Of a stretch of 64,000 nt of DNA, positions 22,997 through 35,147 are shown in pieces (position 1 is the stretch's first letter; each line of letters begins with the position of its first letter). Below the pieces are notes generated by a model. It was not told the origin of the DNA. It saw only the letters and a program-made list of their open reading frames with translations, and searched no databases. This DNA comes from Boswellia sacra (lineage: Eukaryota; Streptophyta; Magnoliopsida; Sapindales; Burseraceae). The translations under genes and the position numbers were made by a program. The stretch lies in contig SNVD02000498.1 in NCBI GenBank assembly GCA_013180625.2, forward strand, positions 1 to 64,000, given 5' to 3'.

Positions 22997-24367
22997 TGAC
23001 ACATCCGAAAAAGGGATTGTCTCCCAAGTATAGGAGTGTCGAAGTAATAAACCCGGTAAGACCGGGGTTGATCCACGAGGAAGTTGATTTTAGCGCTACA
23101 AACTATAAGTAAGCAAATATGATATGGATGCTTCAAAGGGATGGCAAGATAATATCAACAAATATGGGTAAATAACAAGTTCTTAAACAATAAATGGGAA
23201 TAACACAAGAGAAATTAACACAATGATAATGAGAGCTAAGGTTAGGGGATCCGCCCTTGATATTTCAAATAAGGATAAACAACCCGTTTTAGTTATATGA
23301 ATTATATTTGTTTCGTTACCAATATTTATACCACTACTTGTAAATGGGTTCAAGCATCCAATGTGCCAATCACCATATGTCTACAACAAATCAAGGTTCC
23401 TAACTAGATTCATGTCGGTAAGGAAGAACCATACGACATCTAGAAAGGATCCAAGCATTTGATGTGCCAAGGATTGTCGACAATGGATCAAGACCTCCAC
23501 TTTACGAGTGGTGTCAAGATTGATTAAGAAAATAAATATAAATCATATAAAATAAACAACATAAGATTATGATTATTAAGCGCATACCAAGGGTCAGATA
23601 ATCCTTACTCTCATATCAAGGGTTTCACCCTTTCACCTTAGCAAGAGAGAAATTAGAAAGACATTATAAGAGAAAGAAAACAAATTGCAAGAAAAAAAAA
23701 GATTTATTAATAGCATAAAAACACAAGAGAGAAACACAATACAAGATCCGAGCAAGGCCAAGATGCCGTAATGGGTCATAAGGCACCTCTATTTATAGAT
23801 ACATTTAGGGGCAAACTTGTCAATTTACAAAAGAATAGTTGTCAAATGTTAGGTGAACTAACTTTGACCATTGGGATCATTAGGTGCACCACTTTGACCA
23901 CGGATTTTGATATTGAAATATTGAGCATTTTAATCACTTGTCTTCATGAAAGTTGTAGATATTTCTCTCATCTTTCTATACCATATTGATTTGCACAATT
24001 TGGATACGTATTTTGAGAGATATGGTCCAAATACTGAGGCCTAGTCAGACTGGGCTGAGACTGTAGATAGGTTCACTTCAAGCCTAATTTTGGTCCACTA
24101 AGAGCCCGAATTTGATGATACTTGTGAAATGCAATCTTGTAGATAATTGAATGAGCTTTCCAAAACATTAAGATTTGTACCATTATGATCTATAAATAGA
24201 AAGTTATGCCAATTTTACCAAACCTACATCAAAACCAAAATTAAGAGAAAGTTAATTCAAAGGATGTAAAGACTACAAATATGCTTAAGTTGAGGAATTT
24301 AATGACACTATTAATGCAATATGATGAATTAAGCTCTCATTAAGCATACATATTTAAGTGTTCATCA
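22997..24367 (-). repeat. 3' LTR of E1
   Basis: TGACACATCC...GTGTTCATCA on the + strand, 1371 bp. It is nearly identical to 27622-28987 and clearly similar to 45436-46780. Confidence 0.92.
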
Positions 24368-24378
24368 CACCCCCCAAC
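24368..24378 (-). promoter_or_regulatory. Polypurine tract of E1
   Basis: The + strand CACCCCCCAAC reads GTTGGGGGGTG on the minus strand, immediately upstream of the 3' LTR start TGATGAACAC. This is the expected place for the plus-strand primer. Confidence 0.8.
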
Positions 24379-25935
24379 TAGCTTATTGCTAGTCCCTAGC
24401 AATTAAAGCGTTATTATTTAGAAGTGATTTATAGAATTTTACATCTAAGGTGATCATTATTGCACTCTCCTTGATTTTATCCAAATAAACAAGCTCTCAA
24501 CCGATTTTTCTTTTAAATGACTCATGTACCCTTAAGTCAAGATATCAATAAACCTTCTTGTTGTGCTCAGTCGACACATGATTATGGGGCTTATCAGAAA
24601 AAAGCCATATCAGTTCTAATATTTGTTAAGGCTAACAACCTTAGGTGAGGGGTATTCATTTATTTTATATATATATTTTTTCTTTTTTTTTCTCTTTTTC
24701 TTTTTTTTTTCGAAAGAATGCATCTTTAACCCATGTAGCGAGCCTTAGGCTAATGACTCCCAGACCAGTTGGCCTTAGGGCATTAGGTGTTAAGACACCC
24801 ATACGAGCTTAACGACTCGGGTTGCCGATGCTTTATTTTTGCTTAGAAACTTGTGGATAGTGCAATGTTCAATCCCATTAAGCTTTCTCCTTAATCCATG
24901 TAGCGAGCTTTGGGCCAATAGCTCCCAAACCAGTTGGTCTTAGGGTATTAGGTGTTGAGGCACCCCTCGAGCTTAATTGCTCAAATTAATTAGGCTACGA
25001 GACGAAACTTATCCACAATTGCTCTCTCTTTATTTTTTTCACTTTTTTTTTCATTTTTTTTAACTTTCCCCTCCCTTTTATTGTTATCCTAAACAAAACA
25101 AAAGAACTTAAATATTGCAACTTTTCATTTCGCCACCCACAATCATGCATCGAGGTATGTGTGTGTGTGAAGAAAGGTTCATGAATACTTTCTTAACGAG
25201 TACATAAGCACACAGCTTATTAAATGAAAAGGTTGTGAGAGTTCATAGATTTGAATAATTCAAAGTGAAATGAATTAGACGTCCTTGTTATAAAATTCAA
25301 AAATCAAAACTAAATAATATCAAGTTAACTAAAATGACTCCTAAAAATGCAAAATCAAAACAAAATGACAAATTGGTTAGAGTGTGTTTCAAGAGTTCAA
25401 ATGGCCCTCCCTACTCTGCCATTCCTGACCCAGAATGCGTCTCAAGAGGATTTGAACTCCTTACATCGCACTCTGAATCTAATTACTAACTCGCTTCCTT
25501 TTTTTTTTCAAGAAAAAGAAAATTCAAAACATACTTATGTCTACTATCCTTCCCCCCTAACCAAATGAAACATTGTCCTCAATATTTAAATGTGGAGAGA
25601 TAAAGTATAGGAGACATTACCTGAAGCTTCTGTTATTCAAGAGAGATGACCTGAAAGACTCATAAAATAACATGCTAAAATAAAATAAAATAAAAGACAA
25701 GAAATTTAAAATTGATGGCACACATGCATGTGTATAGGTAGTTGTGACTGTGGCTCACATCTTCCTCTGGTTTTACGTCCAGAAACGGCTTAAACACCTT
25801 CTATGAGTTGGGGATATGCTTCCCATCCAGTTTTCTTATAAACTGGCAAACAGGGTCGTTTTGAGTCAGATTCCCAAGACTATGAAGAAAATGAGAGAGA
25901 AGAAAAGAAAATGGATGCAAGGTGAGCAACAGTTT
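24379..25935 (-). other. E1 3' untranslated internal region
   Basis: Internal sequence with two related modules near 24720-24840 and 24890-25010 (GTAGCGAGC...ACCAGTTGG...AGGTGTTAAGACACCC). These look like the same ~170-bp unit twice. The same region of E2 lies at 46791-48060. Around 25808-25880 it keeps the last ~25 codons of the post-pol ORF (HIPNS then stop). At about 25690-25712 it passes straight through the point where E2 carries the LOG gene. Confidence 0.65.
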
Positions 25936-26391
25936 TTAGGGAACTGAAAAACCGACTTTAAAAGTCACAGAGTACCGTATCCGCCACTTGATCGGGAAAC
26001 AAAATGCAAACACGCAAATAAAATAAAAGCACATAAAATAAAATAAGAACAAACTAGAAATGATAGCAAAAATCAATAATAAAAATGAAAATATGGCACA
26101 AATGGATAAAATTTGATTAGTCGTGAAAAAAGGCCAAAAGAGGAATCTCTTCGAAAGTAATTTACTACGGTCAAAAATATGCCATTGAGGTGGTACCTCT
26201 CTTTTTCCTTTATTTGTGAGAATGAAAGAGATTAGCACTGATTGAGTTTGTTTGTCCTTGAAGAATGCATTCTTGAGTGTGGATGTTTCTTCCTGCCTTT
26301 TTTCAAAGCATGGCTCCCAACTCTTAATCTCCTTCACCTGTACAAAATCAAGCAATGAGAATTCTTTAGAAGTAATGGGCTCTAGTTGCAC
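25936..26391 (-). other. E1 open frame after gag, probably deletion-joined remnant
   Basis: A 151-residue frame with an N-terminal part like the gag-pol linker (ITSKEFSLLDFVQVKEIKSW), a central part without known features and a hydrophobic AT-rich C-terminus. Its last ~20 codons lie in sequence shared with E2 near 63437-63520, just downstream of pol. So it runs across the join left by the pol deletion and is unlikely to be a real gene. Confidence 0.45.
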
Positions 26392-26433
26392 ACTTGGTTC
26401 AAATGAACTAGTTAACCCGATTTCTGAAGGACT

Positions 26434-27495
26434 TCAAAAATTCTCATTTTGGATATAGTCTTCCACATTAGTTTTAGTCCTATTAGCTTCCTCATTTTCA
26501 TCATGCCTGAAAAATTCATTAATTTCAAAATTTTGGTTAAGTTCCTTTGCATGATGACATGAGGGCATAAATGAGGATTCGATCTCTTCCTTGTTAGGTG
26601 TAGGTTTATTAACCTCTTCCTTACCCTTTAAGATTGATTCATCATCTTTCTCATAAGGGTTAAGAATATGTTCTTTATCAACCTTACCATCGTGAAGAGT
26701 ACTGACCGAATCTTCATCTAGATGTTGGCCACTTGGATTACTCACATGTGGATTGATGGAGTTTGGCTCTAGTTGAGATGGAAACTCACCTTTCTCATGA
26801 GGACTAAGTGCAAATGCAAACTTTTCAAGAGCATCGTTCAAGTTCGCCATAGTATGAGCAATTTGACTATTAAAAGCCTCTTGCTTTGTAATGAATGAAT
26901 TCAATGTTTCTTCGAGATCCTCATAAGATGCATGATCATGAGATTTTTGAAAATTTTGATATGATTGAAAGGGAGGTTGGTAAGATTGTGCATGATTATC
27001 ATTCCTCCAATCAAAATTCAAGTGATTTTTCCATCCAAAATTTTGTGAGTAAGGATTAGGATTTGACCTTTGGAAAGTGTTTAAAACATTGGTTTGGTCA
27101 TGGAGACTTTTCCTAAAGGTAGGCACATTTGGAAAATCATCCGTTGGATGATCACTAGAATTACAAGTGTGACAGACATTTTCTTGCATAGACCACATTT
27201 CTAAATCCTCGATTCTTTTAGCTAGGGATGCAAATTTGACATGAAGATCATGATTTTTCCTAAAGTTATAAATGCCTCTACTAGATGTTCTTGGCACCTC
27301 ATAGGTGTCAACATTACTCCAATTTTGGGCATTTTTCGCTAGTAAGTCTAGGAAATCCATGGCTTCATGGTTGAAATATTTTGCATCATGAGGGAAGACT
27401 ATGCATGATTGTGCACAAGTTCTTATGTAATCCATTAATGTTCTTGGTTGGGTATGAGCATGATTTTTTTTTTTAAGAAGATGAGTGACTACCAA
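26434..27495 (-). CDS. gag: Shortened gag of E1
   Basis: A 353-residue open frame. The N-terminus has PRTLMDYIRT and CIVFPHDAKYFN, the usual start of Athila/Tat-type gag. It then jumps to NHEAMDFLDLLAKNAQNW, which in full-length relatives lies some 200 residues later, so the central capsid domain is deleted in frame. Next come a helical segment (FASLAKRIEDLEMWSM), a degenerate zinc knuckle (CHTCNSSDHPTDDFP), an asparagine/phenylalanine-rich part (NPYSQNFGWKNHLNFDW) and an acidic tail. Gag normally builds the virus-like particle in which reverse transcription occurs. This version lacks the main assembly domain, though the frame remains open. The gag call is firm; the deletion is inferred from family knowledge. 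Confidence 0.8.
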   Translation of the reverse strand: MVVTHLLKKKNHAHTQPRTLMDYIRTCAQSCIVFPHDAKYFNHEAMDFLDLLAKNAQNWSNVDTYEVPRTSSRGIYNFRKNHDLHVKFASLAKRIEDLEMWSMQENVCHTCNSSDHPTDDFPNVPTFRKSLHDQTNVLNTFQRSNPNPYSQNFGWKNHLNFDWRNDNHAQSYQPPFQSYQNFQKSHDHASYEDLEETLNSFITKQEAFNSQIAHTMANLNDALEKFAFALSPHEKGEFPSQLEPNSINPHVSNPSGQHLDEDSVSTLHDGKVDKEHILNPYEKDDESILKGKEEVNKPTPNKEEIESSFMPSCHHAKELNQNFEINEFFRHDENEEANRTKTNVEDYIQNENF

Positions 27496-27597
27496 CTAAT
27501 GCAAAAAGAAAGAAAAGATGAACGCATGCAAGAAAAATGAAAATGAAAAAAAATGAGAAAAGAAAATACTTACAATTTTGTACGCCAAATTTTACCT

Positions 27598-27615
27598 TCC
27601 CCGGCAACGACGCTA
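27598..27615 (-). promoter_or_regulatory. Primer-binding site of E1 (tRNA-Asp type)
   Basis: Minus strand TAGCGTCGTTGCCGGGGA lies six bases inside the 5' LTR. It differs at two positions from TGGCGCCGTTGCCGGGGA, complementary to the 3' end of plant tRNA-Asp, the primer used by many Athila-type elements. Confidence 0.75.
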
Positions 27616-27621
27616 AAAACT

Positions 27622-28987
27622 TGACACATCCGAAAAAGCGATTGTCTCCCAAGTATAGGAGTGTCAAAGTAATAAACCCGGTGAGACCCGGGTCGATCCA
27701 CGAGGAAGTTGATTTTAGCGCTACAAACTATAAGTAAGCAAATATGATATGGATGCTTCAAAGGGATGGCAAGATAATATCAACAAATATGGGTAAAGAA
27801 CAAGTTCTTAAACAATAAATGAGAATAACACAAGAGAAATTCACACAATAATGAGGGCTAAGGTTAGGGGATCCGCCCTTGATATTTCAAATAAGGATAA
27901 TTAACCCATTTTAGTTATATGAATTATATTTGTTTCATTACCAATATTTATACCACTTCTTGTAAATGGGTTCAAGCATTCAATGTGCCAATCATCATAT
28001 GTCTACAACAAATCAAGGTTCCTAACTAGATTCTTGTCGGTAAGGAAGAACCATACATCATCTAGAAAGGATCAAGCATTTGATGTGCCAAGGATTGTCG
28101 ACAATGGATCAAGACCTCCACTTTACGAGTGGTGTCAAGATTGATTAAGAAAATAAATATAAATCATATAAAATAAACAACACAAGATTATGATTATTAA
28201 GCACATACCAAGGGTTAGAGAATCCTTACTCTCATATCAAGGGTTTCACCCTTTCACCTTAGTAAGAGAGAAATTAGAAAGACATTATAAGATAAAGAAA
28301 ACAAATTGCAAGAAAAAGAAGATTTATTAATAGCATAAAAACACAAGAGAGAAACACAATACAAGATCCGAGCAAGGCCAAGATGCCCTAATGGGTCATA
28401 AGGCACCTCTATTTATAGATACATTTAGGGGCAAACTTGTCAATTTACAAAGGAATAGTTGTCAAATGTTAGGTGAACTAACTTTGACCATTGGGATCAT
28501 TAGGTGCAACACTTTGACCACCGATTTTGACATTGAAATATTGACCATTTTAATCACATATCTTCATGAAAGTTGTATATATTTCTCTCAGCTTTCTAGA
28601 ACATATTGATTTGCACAATTTGGATACGTATTTTGAGAGATATGGTGCAAATACTGAGGCCTTGTCAGACTGGGCCGAGACTGTAGATAGGCTCACTTCA
28701 AGCCCAATTTTGGTCCACTAAGAGCCCGAATTTGATGATACTTGTGAATTGCAATCTTGTAGATAATTGAATCAGCTTTCGAAAACATTAAGATTTGCAC
28801 CATTCTGATCTATAAATAGAAAGTTATGCCCATTTTGTCGAACCTACATCAAAACCGAAATTAAGAGAAAGTTAATTCAAAGGATGTAAAGACTACAAAT
28901 ATGCTTAAGTTAAGGAATTTAATGACACTATTAATGCAATATGATGAATTAAGCTCTCATTAAGCATACATATTTAAGTGTTCATCA
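27622..28987 (-). repeat. 5' LTR of E1
   Basis: 1366 bp, TGACACATCC...GTGTTCATCA on the + strand. It differs from the 3' LTR by scattered substitutions and a few small indels. Confidence 0.92.
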
Positions 28988-28992
28988 ATGTA

Positions 28993-29619
28993 CAGTTATC
29001 AAACTTAATTAGGATTACATAGATGAAACAATTTTGAGGGAGTAAGGCATAAGAAGTAGTGTAAGAGATATTTAATCTATTTAATAACTTTTGAAAAAGG
29101 GTTATTTTTGTTAGAGACAAAAGAAAATTGTCCCAAATAATAAAAACATAATTTTTTATTTATTATTGTGACATATTTAGGAACAAATACTCATAATTGT
29201 CCCGATGAACCTGAAAAAATTGGCCCCAGCTATTGCAGGAAACTTTTGCTCAATCTTTTTGAAACAAAAATTTATAGTTGTCTCTATATATATATCTATA
29301 GGGACACAATTTAATTAAGTCACAAATTAATTGTCACTAAATCACACTTTTTTTTGTAGTATTTATAAATTTAAACTCTTGAACCCGAACTTATAACTCA
29401 ACTTTGTAACAAATTTAACTCTTCTTCATATTTACATATTATTTTTCTAAGTCATAAAAAAAGCAGTCATGATATAAAAGAGAATAAGGATAAACAAGTA
29501 AGATTTAACTGACTTTTTTTCTAAAATCTTTTTTAGATTCAAAATCCAGTGATTAATGCATCCAAACCTTCTTATATATATATTAGAAATCAATCTTCTT
29601 AATCTCTTATCTCTTAACC
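28993..29619. other. Intergenic sequence with possible CACTA-like remnant
   Basis: Mostly AT-rich. Around 29150-29365 there are GTGACA/TTGTCCC motifs and a terminal-like run of T followed by TGTAGT, which could be an old degraded CACTA-type end. No boundaries can be fixed. Confidence 0.35.
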
Positions 29620-29653
29620 AATCACTACAAGAAAGGGAGGCATATACTGCGTC

Positions 29654-29735
29654 TTTTTAAGGCGGTTTTTAAAAACCGCCTTAAAAGGTATTTACGGAAC
29701 ACGTTTAAGGCGGTTTATTAAACCGTCGTTGAAAG
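29654..29735. repeat. Left subterminal hairpins of CACTA element 2
   Basis: Two inverted repeats: TTTTTAAGGCGG with its complement around 29654-29687, and TTTAAGGCGGTTT with a diverged complement around 29703-29732. Confidence 0.8.
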
Positions 29736-30190
29736 GCTCTACAAAATCCCCAAATCGTTTCCATCTAACCCTACTGTGTTATTTTCCCTCTCGTTTCTTC
29801 TCGAGTTCCCCTATTTGTAAATTCTCTCCATTCAATTTCCTGCCTCTTCTTGCTTCTCGATTACTTCACGGTGCCAATTTCCTGCATTTCCAAACCCCTT
29901 CTCTTCACAAAACTCCAATTCTAGTATCAACTCTTCACTGAACAAAAGATCCAGTCGCTTCTCAAATCTCAATCGCTTTTGTATCGGCTATTACTCTCAT
30001 AACCTCACTCTCTAGATCTCAGGTATGCTGCTGTCTTGATTTGAATTCATTGTTACAATCTCGTATTTCTGTGGGTTGTGTTCAATTTCCTGGGTTGCAT
30101 TGTGTTCTTGTATTTTGTAGTATATCAGGGATCGTATCGCTTTTGTATTTTGTGGGTTATGGTTTATATTGTCTTTGTTTTTCATACCAG

Positions 30191-30608
30191 AGACTCCTAA
30201 TGTTATGAATCCTACTAATAGTTATCGTTATGACAGTTCTTTAGGTAAGTGAGAAAACTAAAGTTCAATTTGGCTTCTTGCTTTCTTCTATCTCACTTGC
30301 ACCTAAAGGTGTGCACATGTATACACTATTTGCTATATGCTGTTGAATAGTTGATTTCAACTTTGATATATGGAATAGCAATTTTAAGGACAAGAATCTG
30401 CTTGGTTGTTCAAATGGCAGGCTTGTTGACCAGGAAATTCATCAATTTGATTCATGAGGCTAAAGATGGCACACTTGATCTGAAATGTACAGCTGAAGTG
30501 TTGGAGGTATAGACAATAAATTTAATCTGTTGGCATGTCTTGTTGCAACTATCTTATGTTTTTCTATCTGCATGTGTTGTGTTGATTTTGAACAGGTTCA
30601 AAAGAGGA
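30191..30608 (+). pseudogene. Captured fragment of an E2F transcription factor
   Basis: Three exons with two GT-AG introns encode the start of an E2F DNA-binding domain. Exon 30191-30244 gives TPNVMNPTNSYRYDSSLG. Exon 30421-30506 gives LLTRKFINLIHEAKDGTLDL then AEVLE. Exon 30596-30608 gives VQKR, then homology stops sharply in the middle of the conserved VQKRRIYDITNVLEG motif of this family. E2F proteins with DP partners control S-phase genes. This piece has only the first helices of the winged-helix fold and no dimerisation or activation regions. The sharp break marks a capture or rearrangement junction. Confidence 0.85.
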
Positions 30609-33581
30609 ATTACTTGTTGCATGTTACACATTACCTGTTGCCGCTTTTCCCAAACTATTTCTCACATGAGTTAATTCTTGTGCTCATTTCTTCGAACACT
30701 TGGTGAGTTTCCACTGTACAAGTTCCTAATTGCTGCATTTTACTAAATGAACCTCTAGCATTGGTAGGGATGCTATGGTATATAATTTTCGAATAAATTT
30801 ATACGTTTTTGGATGTGATGGTTACCCTGCGTCGAATCTTATTCAGCCAAAGAGTGGATAACAGGCTTAAAAGCGCTTGCCATGGTATTTTTTATATATG
30901 TACTAGACAAAATCTTGAAAACAGCGACCTTGTGTGCAAATTATCTTCGATTCGACAAATAACATTTTTGGATATAAAAACATTGTAGTGTAGTTTTGAT
31001 TATTCTTTGAGTTCATCTTCTGCTGTTATACAGGTCAATGGCCATCAGAAGTGTTCTCGCTTTTTTCTGTTTGTCAAGTGTAGACTTGTTCAAATTTATT
31101 TTCACTTTGCGTATTATTCTTACCTGCAGCTGAAGCTATTTGGTTTATATTTTAGTTGCTTGTGTTGCCTGAAACGTTTTTCTATATTAATAAAATTGTG
31201 TGATATGACATGATGATGCTTTCTCAATTCTTCAGGTCTAAAAGGATTATTGGGCTTGGATCAAGCTATGGCTTGGTTGGATTAGTTATTGCAGCAACCA
31301 CAGAAGCATTAGAAGTTGGATCAGGCTATATCAATTAATTTGCTATTGTCAGGTGAAGTGCCGTGTGAGCAACCAAAAAATTCATTGGACACTTTCACTA
31401 GCAATCTTATAATTCAAATAAAACATTACCTCTCAATCCAAACAAAATTTGACGAAGAGTTTGCTTCCTATTTTCTTTCTTACATCACTGACTTTTCTTT
31501 TTCATGTAGTATACTTCAAGTATATTAATGTTTAAAGCCGGAATGCTGTTTATGAATACTTCTCTTAGGATTTAATGACTGGCCCTTGAATCTTTTAGAA
31601 ATCCAATTATTTGCCTTGTTTTTTCTTTTTTGCTAATAGATCTTTTGTTGAGCCCGTTGCATGAATGAAATTCTTTTCTTTTGGATTGATAACAGAATAT
31701 TTATTCTATGGACTCCCTATATAGTTGTTGTTTTTACCTGTTGCTGAACTGGTAAATTCTCAAAAAAAATAGTTACTGAAACTGGTGCTGCTTCTGCTCA
31801 TCAGTACCTCTGTAGCATACAGGATGCACTTTATCAGTTCCCCGATGTTTTTGTTTCTTTTAACAGGTAACTGAATTACAATTCCTCTCTTGATTTGTTT
31901 GCTTTAACTGCTATAAATTGCAAGTGCATGTGCACCGAAAGAATTATAATCTTCAAATGCGTTACACTAAGGAAGGAAAAAGATTTATTTTTTTTTTTGG
32001 TTTCTTGGTTTTTTTTCTTTATTTATTTATTTATTTTGTGTTCTTACTTTTTGGTTCTTGAATCACTCAAAACAATGTTGTAATGATAATTTTAGATGAA
32101 GTTTATCAGTAAGTAGCACCCTTTTCTTTAAAAAATAAATTCTTTTTTTGATTCAAACATTCGAAAATTGTAAGGACCTAATTCACCAGGAAGAAGACTG
32201 TAGCGAAATTGAACTTTAAGGTTTCGAGCAATGTTACTAACCCCACTGTTTAAATTACTAAGTAGACTCTCATTTGAAGACCTAATTCATTAAAGATTGT
32301 TGTAAAAGACACCAAACCTTTTTCCTCCTCGTCGGCCATTGAGTTGTCCAATGGGCCTCCCACCTCTCGCATTTTATCGAACATCAGTAGAATTAAGGAA
32401 AAAGAAACAAAAGTGAGAAAAATTAGCAACATTAATACTAAATATTCTAAATTTACTTCATGTATTTATTGAATTATTTGTTAAATAAATAATATTAAAT
32501 GAAATATACATGAAGCAAGTATATTAAAATTAATTAGCTAAAAATATTAACTTATATTAAAATAAATATTCAGTATATTAAAATAAAAAATATTAAATGA
32601 AATATTCAAATATGTTAAAGGGTTTTGTTCTTGCTCACATTTTAAAATTTGTTAGAGGGCTTTTTTACATTATTACTGATTTATTTTGTACTTTAAATAT
32701 ATAGGCAAAGTTAATTAGGTCACTTTGGTTTGAAGAAAGGGTTGAGCTATTTAACCCCTACTTAATTCAAGTTGCATGTCTCCAAAATTTTTTAGTTGCA
32801 ATTTCCCTCAATTGAATTCTTTTTGAAGCATTTTCTGTTACAACACTCATTTGGAGAAATTTGACTGGCCCAAATTCCGAAATTAAAATATCTCGTTTTA
32901 AGATCAATTAAAATTTTAAAATGACTACAAGTAAAATTCTTGTCAAATTTTTGGAAAGTCGTTGTTAGTATTTAGTATGACCTGATAACCAATTGTAAAC
33001 TCTAGGTAATTTCTTCAAAACCTAGGCGTAGATGCCATGCTAGTTACCATTTGATCCAAAAGCATAAGTTGCCCAACAATGGTGCTAAAACTCTCTGAAG
33101 TGTTAACACTGTCTATGCTATCTAGTGGGATCATCCCTTCGGCCAGAACCATTGTTTATTTTTCTGCTGCACAACCATTACGTTCCTGCACTTAAAACAG
33201 TTTCATATTAAAGTCACTACCATCTTTATGTAGTGGAGTCAACAACATTCTACCGCCTTTTTTTTTATGTGAACACCACTATTGATTTGTTTTTGCCATA
33301 CCAGAACCTCTGATCGCTGGATTTGCTGCCACTTCCACCACAACTGGTCTTGTTCTTTTAATGATTTTATGATTGAGGATTGCTGTGCGAATGGATAATT
33401 ATGTTTATATTTACATGTATCATAGATTTGTGGTTTAGTTTTTGGACATTTTTTAACCTAAGTTAGGTTCCTGCTTGGTCCTGACTGATTAGTCTTTGAG
33501 GTTAGCATCCCTTGAAAAGCATTATGAAGTCTTCCTCTGGGAAAAATTTGATACCTAATGTTTTGACCCTTAACATTACAG

Positions 33582-33630
33582 GGATAGGAACACTGGCATA
33601 TGGGATGAAGTGTCAATTTCTGTCACCGAG
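33582..33630 (+). pseudogene. Exon-like piece in CACTA element 2, unidentified
   Basis: A 49-base segment framed by ATTACAG and GTGAGT reads DRNTGIWDEVSISVTE. The splice borders are good but the family is not recognised. Other weak exon-like pieces lie near 30820-30890, 31236-31320 and 31775-31870. Confidence 0.35.
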
Positions 33631-34395
33631 GTGAGTTTAATTTATTACATAATATCTTGCTTCCTTTTATAATTATTTCCATGAAATTATTATTATTATT
33701 TTTAATTTGGATAGCTCAACGTAATTCCATGCAATTTACACTTTTCTTTATATGATTCTTTAGAACTTAAGTTTTAAATTGCTGACATTGCCTCCATTAC
33801 TTGAATAGGATTAAATCTAGAATTATTTAACTATATTTGATTTTGTTCACTGATATATTGCCATTTGCTGCAGCCTGTGAAAGTAATTGATTCCCACTTG
33901 GTTTCATCATTTTTTGACCATGTCAATGTCATTGTTTTGTATGTTATTTTTTTTATTTTTAATATTTGGTTAACATAGTTAGCAGGTGTATGCAATTGCA
34001 ATAATGTTAATATACTTGCTTTGTTATTTCTTGCAGGTTATTTATCAAGTTGCAAGTTGTTTACCAAGTTGTAGGTTGTTTACAAAGTTTTGTAATTTAT
34101 TTATCAGATGATTAAATTATGTGAAAGTTGTTGAAATCTAACTGACATGTTTACTTGTTTGATTATAAGATAATGAATAGTGTGGATGATGATTGCGTTA
34201 TATTTGATTTTCTTGGATTATGATTGAACGATTATATGATATTTTTTTGTATTTGATTTTATTGCATTATATTCATTAAATGAATGAATAAAGAATTATA
34301 TCAAAATATTTTTGTGGGACAGGTTAATTATTTTGTAAATAATAAATAAATATAGAATAGCACAAGTAGTGAAACTTTAAAAAAAAATTTCTAAC

Positions 34396-34856
34396 TATTT
34401 ACGGTGGTTGCTTATCAGTCCACGACAATTGTGCAAAAATTGTATAAAATCTTTTTACGGCGGTTTTTTGACTTTTTACGGCGGTTTTGTGTCCGTCGTA
34501 AAAAATTACTATTTACGGCGGTTGCCCATCAGTCCACGATAGTTGTACAAAAATTGAATAAAATCTTTTTACTGCGGTTTTTTGACTTTTTACGGCAGTT
34601 TTTTGTCCGCCGTAACTTTTTGACTTTTTACGACGGACACGAAACTGCCGTAAAAAGGTGTGTTTATTGCCGATCCTGTTTCGTCAAATGTTTTTGTGTC
34701 GAACAACTAAACCACCGTAAAACTGTGTTTACGACGGGCCAAAACCGCCGTAAAAACTTTTGCTGCGGTTGTTTTTGTAACGGTTGCGAACCGCCGCATA
34801 ACCGCCGCAAATGACTATTTACGACGATTTTAGCCCGCCGTAAATAGTTCTCCCTG
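34396..34856. repeat. Right subterminal repeat array of CACTA element 2
   Basis: About ten copies of TTTACGGCGGTTTT-like motifs and their complements. They include a ~105-bp direct repeat (about 34396-34500 and 34502-34607, each with CATCAGTCCACGA) and inverted pairs (CGGCGGTTTT with AAAACCGCCG). These are likely transposase-binding sites. Confidence 0.85.
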
Positions 34857-34867
34857 TTGTAGTGAAT

Positions 34868-35144
34868 GTTATATCTGATTTTCTTATGTTCTATATGGAA
34901 CTGTCAATAAGCTTCATTCTTGATTTTATTGAGTACCCATTTAGAAAATCTGATAATGAAACAAGAATAACTTTAATTAAAATTGAAATTAAAGAATATC
35001 TAGTTTGCTAACTAGTCCACCAAACCAAGCTTCCTAGTCGTCTAGTTAAGAAAGATAAAAGCATTTGAACTATTAAATTTCATCCACCCAGTTAACTAGC
35101 TTCCATTTAATCCATCAGTTAACTAAGTTAATTGTCGAGTTAAC
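34868..35144. other. Intergenic sequence, no gene seen
   Basis: Short AT-rich spacer between CACTA element 2 and the PIF/Harbinger-like element. Confidence 0.55.
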
Positions 35145-35147
35145 TAA

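Larger units (their letters stand above)
22997..28987 (-). mobile_element. Athila-like Gypsy retrotransposon E1 (5991 bp, pol deleted)
   Basis: A complete minus-strand LTR element with perfect 5-bp target duplication ATGTA (22992-22996 and 28988-28992). The LTRs are 1366 bp (5', 27622-28987) and 1371 bp (3', 22997-24367) and very similar, so insertion was fairly recent. A primer-binding site next to the 5' LTR resembles tRNA-Asp, and a GGGGGG polypurine tract precedes the 3' LTR. Of the coding genes only a shortened gag remains, plus the very end of a post-pol ORF around 25808-25880; protease, reverse transcriptase, RNase H and integrase are gone. It is the deleted sibling of the element starting at 45436. 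Confidence 0.92.
29623..34864 (+). mobile_element. Pack-type CACTA element 2 (5242 bp)
   Basis: Starts CACTACAAGAAAGGG and ends CCCTGTTGTAGTG, with perfect 3-bp target duplication AAT (29620-29622, 34865-34867). Subterminal hairpins are built on AAGGCGGTTT...AAACCGCCTT on the left and TTTACGGCGG/CCGCCGTAAA on the right. These differ from elements 1 and 3, so this is a different subfamily. No transposase is visible. It carries a clear E2F transcription-factor fragment and further exon-like pieces that I cannot name, on the + strand. Confidence 0.88.

Noticed and set aside
23771..23989. 72-residue frame repeated at 28391-28609
   Set aside because: It is the same frame in both LTRs of E1; no domain, and LTRs are not expected to code here.
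34404..34814. 136-residue frame as a cysteine-rich protein
   Set aside because: It is the translation of the CACTA element 2 subterminal repeat array.
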